Part shown: one piece after another, positions 24,774 to 35,152 of the stretch | Position numbering within the stretch: position 1 is the first letter of the stretch | Layout: each line of letters begins with the position of its first letter | Origin: Profundicola chukchiensis | GTDB taxonomy: Bacteria; Bacteroidota; Bacteroidia; Flavobacteriales; Weeksellaceae | Reading direction: 5' to 3' | Assembly: GCF_029664245.1 (NCBI RefSeq) | Contig: NZ_JANAIE010000002.1 | Span: 310,001-374,000, forward strand | DNA: 64,000 bases | The notes under the pieces: model-generated | Told to the model about the DNA's origin: nothing | Seen by the model: the letters and a program-made list of their open reading frames with translations, nothing else | Databases searched by the model: none | Made by a program: the position numbers and the translations under genes

Positions 24774-26285
24774 ATGACATCAGAATTTCTCTTAGGTGAA
24801 TCAAAATTGACGGTAGACAAATGCATGTCTATCATACAAAATAAAACAAAAGTAAGCTTATCCAAAAAAGCGATTAAAAATATTGAAGCGTCTACAGAAC
24901 GCGTTAATAATATAGTTTCTTCAAATCAAACTGTTTATGGTGTAAACACAGGGTTTGGTCCTTTATGTACAGTTAAAATTTCAGCTGAAGAGACTAAAAA
25001 ACTTCAAGAAAACATTCTAAAAAGTCATGCGGTAGGCGTTGGAAATTCACTTTCTGATGATTTAGTACGCTTAATGCTTCTAACCAAGATGCACGCATTA
25101 TCTCGTGGTTATTCTGGAATTCAACTTGCAACCATAGAAAGAATTAAGTTTTTATTTGAAAACGACATCTTACCGGTTGTCCCAGAGCAAGGTTCTGTTG
25201 GAGCATCTGGAGATTTAGCTCCATTATCTCATTTATTTTTACCACTTATTGGTTTAGGAAATGTTAAATACAAAGGTGAAACACGCACGACTGAAGATGT
25301 TTATAAAGAATTAAATCTTGAGCCTATCGATTTAGGTGCAAAAGAAGGTTTAGCCCTAATCAATGGAACGCAATTCATTCTTGCTCATGCAGTTTTAGGT
25401 GTTTATAGAATGAAAAATGCTTTAGAAAATGCAGACTTAATCGGATCTTTAATGCTTGATGCTTTAAAAGGTTCTGTAAGTCCATTCAGAAAAGAATTAC
25501 ACACCATTCGTCCATTCAAAGGCACAAAAACTGTTGCTAAAAACATTAGAAAATATTTAAAAGGTTCTGAAATTCCAGCTTCACATGTCGATTGTGACAG
25601 AGTACAAGATCCATATTCATTGAGATGTATGCCTCAAGTACATGGTGCTAGCCGCAATGCTTGGAAACACTTAAAAGAATTAACAGAAATAGAATTAAAC
25701 TCAGTTACCGATAATCCAATCATTACGCTAGATGGAGATGCTATTTCTGGAGGAAACTTCCACGGTCAGCCTCTTGCAATGGTGTTAGATTATGCTTCTA
25801 TCGCTGTGGCAGAATTAGGAAATATCGCCGACAGAAGAGTTTATTTAAGTTTAGAAGGCGAAAAAGTTGGTTTACCTAAATTATTATTGAAAGAAACTGG
25901 ATTAAATTCAGGTTTCATGATTCTTCAATATACAACCGCAGCTTTGGTAACGGAGAATAAATCATTGTTATTCCCTCCTTCTGGAGATTCTGTACCAACG
26001 AGTATGGGACAGGAAGACCACGTTAGTATGGGAAGTATTTCAGGTAGAAAATTAAATCAAATCTTAGATAATTTAGAGAAAATTCAAGCTATTGAATTAC
26101 TAACAGCTTGTCAAGCTTTAGACTTTGCTAGACCACTTAAATCATCTGAAACAATAGAAAAAGTTCATGCTAAAGTGAGAGAAAGTATTCCATTCTTTAC
26201 TCAAGATGAGATTTTCTCTGAGGCAATAAATAAAGCGATTGATATCATTAAGAAAGACGAATTAAAAGAATTTAGAATTAAATAA
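24774..26285 (+). CDS. hutH: Histidine ammonia-lyase
   Basis: 503 residues, cytoplasmic. It converts L-histidine to urocanate and ammonia, the first step of histidine degradation. The MIO-cofactor triad Ala-Ser-Gly is in GSVGASGDLAPLSH (about 143-145). Also seen are YGVNTGFGPL, the NGTQF segment, DNP and HGQPLAMVLDY. Length matches the family. TATCTTTC at 24743-24750 is a possible -7 element. The hutI ATG follows with no gap. Confidence 0.94.
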   Translation: MTSEFLLGESKLTVDKCMSIIQNKTKVSLSKKAIKNIEASTERVNNIVSSNQTVYGVNTGFGPLCTVKISAEETKKLQENILKSHAVGVGNSLSDDLVRLMLLTKMHALSRGYSGIQLATIERIKFLFENDILPVVPEQGSVGASGDLAPLSHLFLPLIGLGNVKYKGETRTTEDVYKELNLEPIDLGAKEGLALINGTQFILAHAVLGVYRMKNALENADLIGSLMLDALKGSVSPFRKELHTIRPFKGTKTVAKNIRKYLKGSEIPASHVDCDRVQDPYSLRCMPQVHGASRNAWKHLKELTEIELNSVTDNPIITLDGDAISGGNFHGQPLAMVLDYASIAVAELGNIADRRVYLSLEGEKVGLPKLLLKETGLNSGFMILQYTTAALVTENKSLLFPPSGDSVPTSMGQEDHVSMGSISGRKLNQILDNLEKIQAIELLTACQALDFARPLKSSETIEKVHAKVRESIPFFTQDEIFSEAINKAIDIIKKDELKEFRIK

Positions 26286-27518
26286 ATGAAGATAGTAGGC
26301 CCATTTACACAATTATTGAGCATGCAAAACTTACCTCTAAAAGGAAGTTTGCAAGACGAGCAATTAGACATCATTAAAAATGCTGGAATTTGCATTAATG
26401 CGGATGGAAATATTGAGAAAGTTGGCGACTACGATCAATTGATTCAAGATTATCCTGATGCTAAAGTTGAAAAACTTGAAGGAAATAAAGTTGCCATTCC
26501 AGGTTTAATTGATAGCCACACCCACATCTGCTTTGGCGGTACGCGCGCCATGGATTTTGCGATGAGAAATGCTGGTAAATCTTATATGGATATCGCAAGA
26601 GAGGGCGGTGGAATTTGGAGTACGGTAGTTCAGACAAGAAAAGCGACTCAAGAAGAGTTAACTCAAGGAATCGTTGACAGAGCGAATGAATTATTAGCAC
26701 TTGGGATTACGACTGTTGAGGTGAAAAGTGGCTATGGATTAACCGTCGAGGAAGAGCTGAAAATGCTAAGAGCTATAAAAGAAGCCAACAAGCGAACGAA
26801 ACAAACTTTGATTCCTACTTGTTTGGCTGCCCATACGCTACCTAAGGATTTTGAAGGAAACCATGCGGAATATTTAAAATTAATGCAGGAAGAGTTATTC
26901 CCTGTTTTAATTGAAGAAAATTTAGCAAAACGAATGGACGCTTTTATAGAGGAAGAAGCTTTTGACGAAGCGGTTACAATTCCTTACTTCCAGAAGGCTA
27001 AAGAAATGGGATTTGATATTACGGTTCACGCCGATCAATTCTCTACGGGAGGTTCAGAAGTTGCCATTAAAATTGGTGCTGTAAGTGCAGACCACCTTGA
27101 AGCGAGTACTCAAAAAGAAGTTGAAATGTTAGCTAATTCAGATACCGTAGCAACAGCCTTACCTGGAGCTACATTAGGTCTTGGGTGTGCCTTCACCCCT
27201 GCTAGAGCTTTATTAGATGCTGGCGCTTGTGTTTCTATTGCCTCGGACTGGAATCCAGGTTCTGGACCTCAAGGAAATTTATTATCTCAAGCATCTATTA
27301 TTGCAACTTTTCAAAAGTTAAGTAATGCGGAGGTTTTCGCTGGAATCACAAGTAGAGCAGCTTATGCCTTAAGAGAAGATAAAATTGGGCAAATAGATAA
27401 AGGATTCGAAGCTAATTTTGCCATTTTTGACACCGATAACTATCAAGAAATCACCTATCAGCAAGGGCGTCTTATACCTTCTGCAGTTTATGTGAAGGGC
27501 GAAAGTGTACTTAATTAA
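26286..27518 (+). CDS. hutI: Imidazolonepropionase
   Basis: 410 residues, cytoplasmic amidohydrolase. It hydrolyses 4-imidazolone-5-propanoate to N-formimino-L-glutamate. Metal-site motif LIDSHTHICFGGTRA is near residues 70-84; ITVHADQFSTGGSE, SADHLEAS and ASDWNPGSGPQGN complete the active site. It starts at the base after the hutH stop, so it is coupled to hutH. No hutG or formimidoyltransferase gene is in the window. Confidence 0.94.
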   Translation: MKIVGPFTQLLSMQNLPLKGSLQDEQLDIIKNAGICINADGNIEKVGDYDQLIQDYPDAKVEKLEGNKVAIPGLIDSHTHICFGGTRAMDFAMRNAGKSYMDIAREGGGIWSTVVQTRKATQEELTQGIVDRANELLALGITTVEVKSGYGLTVEEELKMLRAIKEANKRTKQTLIPTCLAAHTLPKDFEGNHAEYLKLMQEELFPVLIEENLAKRMDAFIEEEAFDEAVTIPYFQKAKEMGFDITVHADQFSTGGSEVAIKIGAVSADHLEASTQKEVEMLANSDTVATALPGATLGLGCAFTPARALLDAGACVSIASDWNPGSGPQGNLLSQASIIATFQKLSNAEVFAGITSRAAYALREDKIGQIDKGFEANFAIFDTDNYQEITYQQGRLIPSAVYVKGESVLN

Positions 27519-27554
27519 GTAGAATTAAAAAACCATTGAAACTTTCATAATTAC

Positions 27555-29024
27555 ATGAAAAAAACACTCATCACGCTTTTATTAATCGGATCCGTTATTG
27601 GCTGTAAAAATGCGAATAATCAGCAGGGAACTGAGAATTCAGTTGAAGAAACTTCTGTTATTCAATCATCAGAAAACCTAACCGATAGTATTCAAGTAAA
27701 AACGATACAGGTTGGTTCTGAAGGAGAGGAAATCAAGAATCGTTTTCATGGATCTTATCCAAATACGATTTATGATTTTATCAATAAGGAGGAAGAAAAG
27801 TTCATTCAAACTTATTATGATGAATTCAAGGAGGTTTCTAAAAATCATGGTGAAGACGCGGTTTCTAGAGTGAGTTTTGGACAACACTTTGAAGTTGTAG
27901 AGCAAAGTAATCGCTTTTTAGGCTTTTTAATTGAACGTTATACTTCTTATGGGAATAACTATGATGTTCAATACTTTACACACATCTACGATCTTGAGTC
28001 AAAGCAATTAATCAAATTTTCTAACTTATTTTCCTCAGAAAGTGAGTTTAAAAATGTTGTAAAACTTATTCGAAATAAAACTGAAGTGGTTTTAAAGGAT
28101 CAACTAAAAACCATGGACTTGACAGAAGATGACCGAAAAGCCATGTGGTCTAATATGCAAGAACAAATTGAAGAAGGAACAGCCGCAGATGAGAAAAACT
28201 ATCACGCTTTTTCTTGGGATGAATCTGGTAATTTAACTATTTACTTCGATAAGTATCAAGTTGCGTCAGGGAACTTTGGAAATATTGAGGTTACATTAAC
28301 GCCAGAGGAATACAAGAACTTCGTTTCCAATAAATATCAAGAATTATTTCATATTAAAATAGAAGAATCTGTTCCTTCGGAAGATGATGATTTAACCCAG
28401 ACTACACCTGTTAAAAGTGATGTAGACTGTGGAGAGGTTCCGTGTGTAGCATTAACATTTGATGATGGGCCTTCGGTTTACACTAATCAATTATTGGATA
28501 TATTAAAAGAAAATGATGCGAAAGCAACTTTCTTTGTTTTAGGTAAATCAGCCAAAGTTCAAAAGAATACACTTTTACGAACCTTTCAAGAAGGTCATCA
28601 AATAGGGAATCACAGTTGGGATCACAAAGGTTTGAAGAAATTATCTAAAGCCGATATTGAAACACAAATCAATGAAACCAACCAAACCATAAAAAGCATA
28701 ACAGGTAAAGCACCCAACGTGCTTCGTCCGCCCTATGGCTCTTTTAACAATTTGGTAAAAGAGGTAGCGAATATGCCTATCATTTTATGGAATTTAGATC
28801 CATTGGATTGGAAAGATCGTGATGCTACCTTAGTTGCCCAAAGAATGAGCGAGGCGCAACCCAACGGAATTGTCTTAGCGCATGACATTCATAAATCTAC
28901 TGTAGAAGCTATGCCTAAAGTAATTTCAGCCTTAAAGAAAAAAGGTTATCATTTGGTAACCATAGACGAACTTTTTGCTGGAAAAAGTTTAAATAGCGGA
29001 CAAACTTATAATAAAAGAAAATAA
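27555..29024 (+). CDS. Polysaccharide deacetylase lipoprotein with N-terminal DUF3298-type region
   Basis: 489 residues. A lipobox-like LLLIGSVIGCK is at the N-terminus. Residues of about 60-265 resemble the DUF4163/DUF3298 module seen in PdaC-like proteins. The NodB deacetylase domain follows: LTFDDGPSVYTNQLLD, NHSWDHKGL, LRPPYGSFN and VLAHDIH, with all metal and catalytic residues present. It should de-N-acetylate peptidoglycan or another glycan at the cell surface. Its place between hutI and hutU, with short gaps, is odd and has no obvious metabolic reason. Confidence 0.87.
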   Translation: MKKTLITLLLIGSVIGCKNANNQQGTENSVEETSVIQSSENLTDSIQVKTIQVGSEGEEIKNRFHGSYPNTIYDFINKEEEKFIQTYYDEFKEVSKNHGEDAVSRVSFGQHFEVVEQSNRFLGFLIERYTSYGNNYDVQYFTHIYDLESKQLIKFSNLFSSESEFKNVVKLIRNKTEVVLKDQLKTMDLTEDDRKAMWSNMQEQIEEGTAADEKNYHAFSWDESGNLTIYFDKYQVASGNFGNIEVTLTPEEYKNFVSNKYQELFHIKIEESVPSEDDDLTQTTPVKSDVDCGEVPCVALTFDDGPSVYTNQLLDILKENDAKATFFVLGKSAKVQKNTLLRTFQEGHQIGNHSWDHKGLKKLSKADIETQINETNQTIKSITGKAPNVLRPPYGSFNNLVKEVANMPIILWNLDPLDWKDRDATLVAQRMSEAQPNGIVLAHDIHKSTVEAMPKVISALKKKGYHLVTIDELFAGKSLNSGQTYNKRK

Positions 29025-29051
29025 TTTTCTCCTTTCTTAATTTAAAATAAA

Positions 29052-31052
29052 ATGACTTTTAAAGATCAAATATTACAAGGAATTCCATCAGAATTACCAC
29101 AACCACAACAAAGAAACGAACAGGTTCCACACGCACCGGTTCGTAAAAAAATATTAAATACAGCTGAACGCAAATTAGCCATAGAAAATGCTTTGCGATA
29201 TTTCCCTAAGGAATGGCATGCTGAATTAGCACCAGAGTTTGCAGCAGAATTAGATAAATATGGTAGAATATACATGTATCGATTCCGTCCGGAATATGAT
29301 ATGTATGCTCGCCCTATTTCTGAATATCCTGGAAAATCAGAACAAGCTAAGTCTATCATGTTAATGATTCAGAACAACTTGGATCCTGCTGTGGCACAAC
29401 ATCCAGATGAGCTAATTACCTATGGTGGAAATGGTGCTGTATTCCAAAACTGGGCACAATACTTATTGACCATGAAGTATTTGGCGGAAATGACTGAAGA
29501 TCAAACATTGCACATGTATTCTGGTCACCCAATGGGCTTATTTCCGTCTCATAAAGACGCACCAAGAGTGGTTGTTACTAATGGAATGATGATTCCTAAT
29601 TACTCAGCTCCAGACGATTGGGAGAAGTTTAATGCATTAGGTGTTACTCAATATGGCCAAATGACAGCAGGTTCTTATATGTACATTGGCCCTCAAGGAA
29701 TTGTGCACGGAACGACCATTACCGTAATGAACGCATTTAGAAAAATGTTGAAAAAAGGAGAATCTCCTAATGGGAAAATCTTTTTAACTGCTGGTTTAGG
29801 TGGAATGTCAGGAGCACAACCTAAAGCAGGAAACATTGCGGAGTGCATTACAGTTTGTGCCGAAGTGAATCCTGCAGCGGCAACAAAACGCCACGAACAA
29901 GGCTGGGTCGATGTTTTGATTGATGATATAGATGAGCTTGTAAAACGTGTTCGTGAAGCGCAAGAAAAACAAGAAGTTGTATCCATTGCCTTCATTGGGA
30001 ATGTTGTAGATGTTTGGGAAAAGTTCTTGGAGGAAGATATTTTTGTTCATGTAGGTTCAGACCAAACTTCTCTTCATAATCCTTGGAGTGGTGGATATTA
30101 TCCGGTGGGAGTTTCTTTTGATGAAGCGAATAGATTAATCGCAGAAGAGCCAGAAAAATTCAAAGAATTGGTTCAAGAATCACTGAGAAGACAAGCAGCA
30201 TCTATTAATAAGCATGCAGAGAAAGGAACTTATTTCTTTGATTATGGAAATGCGTTTTTATTAGAAGCCTCTCGCGCAGGAGCAGACGTTAAAGGAGAAG
30301 ATGGCAAGGAATTTAAATTCCCAAGCTATGTTCAAGATATTTTAGGCCCGATGTGTTTTGATTATGGTTTTGGACCGTTCAGATGGGTTTGTACGTCTGG
30401 AAATCCAGAAGACTTAAAGAAAACTGATGAAATTGCCCATGCTGTTATGAGCGAAATTAAGGCGACAGCTCCAGAAGAAATTCAGCAGCAAATGGCCGAT
30501 AATATGAAGTGGATTGAAGAAGCGCTTCAAAATAAATTAGTTGTGGGATCTCAAGCGAGAATTCTGTATGCAGATGCAGAAGGAAGGTCTAAAATTGCCG
30601 AAGCATTCAACAACGCGATTAAGTCTGGTGAGATTTCAGCACCGGTGGTGTTAGGACGAGATCACCATGATGTGAGTGGAACTGATTCTCCATACCGTGA
30701 GACAAGTAACATTTATGATGGATCAAGGTTCACAGCGGATATGGCAATCCAGAACGTTATTGGCGACAGCTTTAGAGGTGCCACTTGGGTAAGTATTCAC
30801 AATGGTGGTGGCGTTGGCTGGGGCGAAGTTATCAATGGCGGATTTGGAATGTTATTAGACGGATCCGAAGATGCTGATAGAAGATTAAAATCGATGTTAT
30901 TTTATGATGTGAACAATGGAATTGCAAGAAGAGCTTGGGCAAGAAATGACGAAGCTTTGTTTGCCATTAAACGTGAAATGGAGCGCAGACCCGATTTGAA
31001 AGTGACGATGCCTAATTTGGTGGATGATGAGGTGTTAAAATCAATTTCTTAA
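29052..31052 (+). CDS. hutU: Urocanate hydratase
   Basis: 666 residues, cytoplasmic, NAD-dependent. It turns urocanate into imidazolonepropionate, the step between HutH and HutI. Visible: ELITYGGNGAVFQNWAQY, SGHPMGLFPSH, LTAGLGGMSGAQPKA, GNVVDVW, GSDQTSLHNPW and IHNGGGVGWGEVINGG. It is longer than the about 555-residue enzymes of Bacillus or Pseudomonas, as in the longer Bacteroidota form. It lies 27 bases after the deacetylase and is last in the unit before the hairpin at 31129. Confidence 0.93.
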   Translation: MTFKDQILQGIPSELPQPQQRNEQVPHAPVRKKILNTAERKLAIENALRYFPKEWHAELAPEFAAELDKYGRIYMYRFRPEYDMYARPISEYPGKSEQAKSIMLMIQNNLDPAVAQHPDELITYGGNGAVFQNWAQYLLTMKYLAEMTEDQTLHMYSGHPMGLFPSHKDAPRVVVTNGMMIPNYSAPDDWEKFNALGVTQYGQMTAGSYMYIGPQGIVHGTTITVMNAFRKMLKKGESPNGKIFLTAGLGGMSGAQPKAGNIAECITVCAEVNPAAATKRHEQGWVDVLIDDIDELVKRVREAQEKQEVVSIAFIGNVVDVWEKFLEEDIFVHVGSDQTSLHNPWSGGYYPVGVSFDEANRLIAEEPEKFKELVQESLRRQAASINKHAEKGTYFFDYGNAFLLEASRAGADVKGEDGKEFKFPSYVQDILGPMCFDYGFGPFRWVCTSGNPEDLKKTDEIAHAVMSEIKATAPEEIQQQMADNMKWIEEALQNKLVVGSQARILYADAEGRSKIAEAFNNAIKSGEISAPVVLGRDHHDVSGTDSPYRETSNIYDGSRFTADMAIQNVIGDSFRGATWVSIHNGGGVGWGEVINGGFGMLLDGSEDADRRLKSMLFYDVNNGIARRAWARNDEALFAIKREMERRPDLKVTMPNLVDDEVLKSIS

Positions 31053-31128
31053 TATATTTTTAACATTAAATATTTTGTTAATTTTTTTTTTTGAATTTAG
31101 CGATATATTTAATACTAATAAAGATATG

Positions 31129-31174
31129 CAACTTCTAAAAGTAAATGATAAATACTTTAGAAGTTGTTTTTTTT
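31129..31174 (+). terminator. Terminator of the hut unit, or attenuator of the next gene
   Basis: CAACTTCTAAA...GTA pairs with TAC...TTTAGAAGTTG and is followed by eight T. It is 76 bases after hutU and only 11 bases before the next start codon. Confidence 0.75.
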
Positions 31175-31185
31175 AAATTAAATAT

Positions 31186-31992
31186 ATGAAAATCAAAGTT
31201 GTTATAATTATTATATTCTTATCGGTTTTTGGCTATTCCCAAACTACGAAGGCAATATATGATGTTCGAATAAATAGATTAAATTATGACCTTTCTATAC
31301 AAGGAGATTATGAATTAATACTCTCTAATAATTTATCAATTTTTCAGCCTATTGAAAGGAAACCAGAACTGCGATTAATACATTACGATAAAGCCAAAAT
31401 ATTATGGGAGAAAGAAAATCTTGTAAATGTCAATATTAAAGCTGGTGTAAGTTCTGTTTTACTAAATGATCTTCAATACAAAAATTATAAAGAAGATACT
31501 ATATTGAGTAGAGAATTACTTTTGTCAAATATTGCTATAGTTGGAGAAAAATTAAACAAATTTAAGTGGGAATTAGCTCAAGGTAATGATACAATTATTT
31601 TAGGATTCAATTGTCAAAAAGCCTATACCAATTATAGAGGCAGAACTTATAATGCCTATTTTACAACTGAATTAAACACGCTTGGTGGTCCATGGAAATT
31701 TGATGGTTTACCTGGATTTATATTATCTGTATCCAGTACAGATCAGTATTTCTCATTGAATGCTATCAAGATTGAGACTAAGAAAGAAAGCACCAAAATT
31801 CAAAATCCCTTTACTTCTGAAAGAGTTTTTTCTTTCGATGAGTATGTAAGCGAGATGAAGGCGAGATATGAAAAACAATTCAAGGCATTCCATAGTTTAA
31901 ATAAGGAAAGTGATGAAGGAGGAACATTTAGATTAGAATTTTCTGATTTTATTGAAGATTTGGGTATTGGCGTTTTGGAGTTTAATTACTAA
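31186..31992 (+). CDS. GLPGLI family protein
   Basis: 268 residues with a signal peptide (IIIIFLSVFGYSQ). The family motif appears as FDGLPGFILSV near residue 180, preceded by GFNCQKAYTNYRGR and AYFTTELN. This secreted Bacteroidota family has no known function but is often next to a large outer-membrane beta-barrel gene, exactly as here (five-base gap). Confidence 0.85.
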   Translation: MKIKVVIIIIFLSVFGYSQTTKAIYDVRINRLNYDLSIQGDYELILSNNLSIFQPIERKPELRLIHYDKAKILWEKENLVNVNIKAGVSSVLLNDLQYKNYKEDTILSRELLLSNIAIVGEKLNKFKWELAQGNDTIILGFNCQKAYTNYRGRTYNAYFTTELNTLGGPWKFDGLPGFILSVSSTDQYFSLNAIKIETKKESTKIQNPFTSERVFSFDEYVSEMKARYEKQFKAFHSLNKESDEGGTFRLEFSDFIEDLGIGVLEFNY

Positions 31993-31997
31993 TATAG

Positions 31998-34646
31998 ATG
32001 GAAATAAAGCTTTGGCGCCTTTGTTCTTGTTTAGGGCTATTCATAACAATGCTTTCATATGTTAATGGGCAGGTTATAATGGGCTCAACATATAGTGATG
32101 ACGGGTCAGACTTGTCAGCTACTATATTCATTAAAGATGCAAAGGAAAAGAATAAGATTGTTGAGTATACCTTTTCTAAAAATGGAAAGTTCAAAATTGA
32201 ATTACAACATAGCTATGATAGTATTTTCATCGAGACTATGTTAAATGGATATAGTCCAGCGACTTATCTTATTAAATCTCCAAAAAAAAATAAAACCTAT
32301 ACTTTAGATTTAGTTTTAGTACAAACTCAAATATTGAAAGATGTTTTTGTGGAAGGCAAACGCCCCAAGTATACTACTTCCGAGGATACAATTTCATACA
32401 ACGTTTCCAGATACCAGGACGGTAGTGAAAGAAAAATACAAGACGTTATTAAAAAGCTCCCTGGCATTCAACTTAATGATCAAACAGGAGAAATTAAATA
32501 TAAAGGAAAATCCATAGAAACCGTTACTTTAGATGGAGATAATTTATTTGGCTTTAATTATACTTTAGGTACTAAAAACATAAATGTTGATATGGTGGAA
32601 CAAATTGAAGCCATAGATAATTATTCAGAAAACCCACTTTTAAAAGGTATTGAACAAGGTGGGAAAGTATCCTTAAATTTAAAATTAAAAAAGGGGAAAT
32701 TAGATTTTTCAGGAAGTATAGATATTGGAGGCGGTTCTTTTAATGATGGCACATTGGCTAAAGGGATAAGTACAAATATTGTGGGCGTTACGAAAAGCTA
32801 TAAATCCTTTGCTTCCCTGTCTTATAATAACATTGGAATAAATAATTCGCCGTTCGACTATTTTGGATATAGTTATAATATAGAACAAAAGGAACAAAAT
32901 TATTTTGCAGAAAAAATTATTCCAGAAAGTTTGTTCTCTAATTTATTAGAGGACCACAGGTCAAATATAAACAATCAATTTTTTGGAAATTACAATGCTA
33001 TTTTTAAACTGAATCCGAAACTAAGTATTAAAACCAATTTGTATTATTTACAAGATAAAATAACTACTAATCAACTTCATGAAGCTCAATTTGATATAGA
33101 AACTGAAAGCTTCACCACCTCAGACAATACTTTCATCACCAAAAAGCCTCAACAATATAGGGGTGATTTGGAGATGAAATACAATACTTCTAAAACATCA
33201 TTATTAGAATATAATTTTAAATTGAAGAATGAAAAAATAGAAACCCCAACAAGGGTAATTCAAAATAAAATAGAGGATTATTCATCATTCTTGCAAACTG
33301 ATGATTTCTACATGAAACAAGATTTGCTTTGGACTAAAAAATTATCCGACAAAAAAGCTTTACAACTTTCTATTTTACAAACGTACAATGATACTCCTCA
33401 AAAATTAAAGATTTCACCCTCAATTTTATATGAAAACACCCAACATGATGTTCAAGAAAGTCAATTCAAGAAAACTTTTGTTGAAGGTAAAGCAACTTAT
33501 TTAGGTTCTGGATCAAATGACAAATATACTTTTACTGTAGGTGCAAACTACAATAATTCTCCTTTTGAATCACGCCTGTTTAATGAAACTGACCTGATAT
33601 CTGAAAATAAATTTAATTACACACAAACCAATATTTATAATACAGGAGTATATAATCTAAATCATGGAAAATGGCAAGTAACGCCTTCCTACTCTATTCG
33701 TTTCACACATCAAAAGTTACAATATCCTTTAGATAGTCACTACGAAAATAAAGGGGATTTAATCTTTGAACCAACTCTTAGTATTAAATACACCCTAAAT
33801 CCTATTTCATTTTTATCTGGAAATGTTGGATTTAATCAAAATACAAGCTCAGAAAACTATTTTTTCTTGCATCGAGTTTTAACTGATAATAGAACTATTA
33901 TTACCAATAGCCCCAAATTAGATTTTCAAAAAACTCAAAGATATAATCTGTTATATTTTAATAATGATTTAGATAATCAGTTTCAATTGTCTGCTAATCT
34001 GGGGTTTCAAAAATCGAAAGGTAACTTTTTTACCAATTCTATCATTACAGAAAACACAACGCAAATCAATTATTTCTATCTACCAACAAATAATAGCAGT
34101 TGGAATTTAGATACAAAAATTTCTAAATATATTTCACTTATAGAATCTACCTTAAAACTATCTAATAATGTTTCTATATCTAATTTTAAAAATATTATCA
34201 ATAATTCTGATTTAAGAAGAAATAAGAATACATTTCTTCGTCATGAATTATTTTGGAAAACGGCATTTGACATTCCGATTAATTTTGAGAATTCTTTTTC
34301 TTTTAATCAATCTATATCCAAAAGTGAAAATCAGCGTTCTATTAACAACAATTCTTGGAAAAATACCTTTAAAATGATAGTAAGGCCCAACAAAAAATGG
34401 TTTTTCATTCTATCAGGAGATTACTATCTGCCCGATACTAAAGCAAAAAACGAACAGTTTCTGTTTATAGATACAAGTATAAGATACAAACCAAATAGCA
34501 AAAGATGGGATGCAAGTTTTAACATGCGTAACCTAACCAACGAATTAAATTTCGAGCAAGTACAAACCTCAGATTATGGTAAATTCGTCTATAGAAGCAA
34601 CCTATTGCCAAGACGTTTTCTTTTAAACCTAACTTGGAATTTTTAA
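31998..34646 (+). CDS. TonB-dependent receptor-like outer-membrane protein (GLPGLI partner)
   Basis: 882 residues. Signal peptide (LCSCLGLFITMLSYVNGQ), then a carboxypeptidase-regulatory-like beta-sandwich (about 25-110), a plug-like region (IQDVIKKLPGIQLNDQTGEI, IDNYSENPLLKG, VSLNLKLKKGK) and a long beta-barrel ending in NLTWNF, with the terminal aromatic residue typical of barrels. It probably binds or imports a substrate with the preceding GLPGLI protein. The substrate is unknown. This pair is noticeably AT-rich compared with neighbouring housekeeping genes. Confidence 0.85.
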   Translation: MEIKLWRLCSCLGLFITMLSYVNGQVIMGSTYSDDGSDLSATIFIKDAKEKNKIVEYTFSKNGKFKIELQHSYDSIFIETMLNGYSPATYLIKSPKKNKTYTLDLVLVQTQILKDVFVEGKRPKYTTSEDTISYNVSRYQDGSERKIQDVIKKLPGIQLNDQTGEIKYKGKSIETVTLDGDNLFGFNYTLGTKNINVDMVEQIEAIDNYSENPLLKGIEQGGKVSLNLKLKKGKLDFSGSIDIGGGSFNDGTLAKGISTNIVGVTKSYKSFASLSYNNIGINNSPFDYFGYSYNIEQKEQNYFAEKIIPESLFSNLLEDHRSNINNQFFGNYNAIFKLNPKLSIKTNLYYLQDKITTNQLHEAQFDIETESFTTSDNTFITKKPQQYRGDLEMKYNTSKTSLLEYNFKLKNEKIETPTRVIQNKIEDYSSFLQTDDFYMKQDLLWTKKLSDKKALQLSILQTYNDTPQKLKISPSILYENTQHDVQESQFKKTFVEGKATYLGSGSNDKYTFTVGANYNNSPFESRLFNETDLISENKFNYTQTNIYNTGVYNLNHGKWQVTPSYSIRFTHQKLQYPLDSHYENKGDLIFEPTLSIKYTLNPISFLSGNVGFNQNTSSENYFFLHRVLTDNRTIITNSPKLDFQKTQRYNLLYFNNDLDNQFQLSANLGFQKSKGNFFTNSIITENTTQINYFYLPTNNSSWNLDTKISKYISLIESTLKLSNNVSISNFKNIINNSDLRRNKNTFLRHELFWKTAFDIPINFENSFSFNQSISKSENQRSINNNSWKNTFKMIVRPNKKWFFILSGDYYLPDTKAKNEQFLFIDTSIRYKPNSKRWDASFNMRNLTNELNFEQVQTSDYGKFVYRSNLLPRRFLLNLTWNF

Positions 34647-34648
34647 AT

Positions 34649-35035
34649 TCACTCCCTCTCCGCCAAAATTACATCAGAAAAAGTAGGTGGATTTTCTACG
34701 ATACTTCCCGCTTTCTTTTTATTGATTTTGAAAATGACGTCCTTTTCTGTTGTAAATAAAACGACCGAAAAGAATGGGTTTAATAAATGTTCTTGAATTA
34801 CATTTTTTGTTTCAACTAGGCTTAATTCTAGTTCTTTATCTTCAACTTCGCGAGATCTATATCTATGTTTCACTAATAGCTTAGCATCACTATCTAAAGA
34901 CATAGGTCTCACAAAAATATTCTTCAACTCTTGCTTACCAATAGTCTTGGCCATGGTTAGTTTAGCAAAATTCCCTTCCTGAACACTTTCTTCTACTTGT
35001 TTCCAGAATTCAGTAAATACTTCTTGATAGGACAT
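34649..35035 (-). CDS. Conserved hypothetical protein
   Basis: 128 residues, no signal peptide. Starts MSYQEVFTEFWKQVEE and carries FAKLTMAKTIGKQELKNIFVRP, read here only to show a mixed alpha/beta pattern, then LLVKHRYRSREVEDKE and a C-terminal TEKDVIFKINKKK. I recall similar short proteins in Bacteroidota but no function. It converges on the TonB receptor with a two-base gap and no obvious terminator. Confidence 0.65.
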   Translation of the reverse strand: MSYQEVFTEFWKQVEESVQEGNFAKLTMAKTIGKQELKNIFVRPMSLDSDAKLLVKHRYRSREVEDKELELSLVETKNVIQEHLLNPFFSVVLFTTEKDVIFKINKKKAGSIVENPPTFSDVILAERE

Positions 35036-35152
35036 AACATACATTTAGTTGATAAAAGTAAGACAATTAGGTTAATTCTGTATAAAAGCCAGCCTGAGAA
35101 CTTTCTGATTAATGCAAAAAAATAGTATTTTTATAGAACGAAATCAATAATT

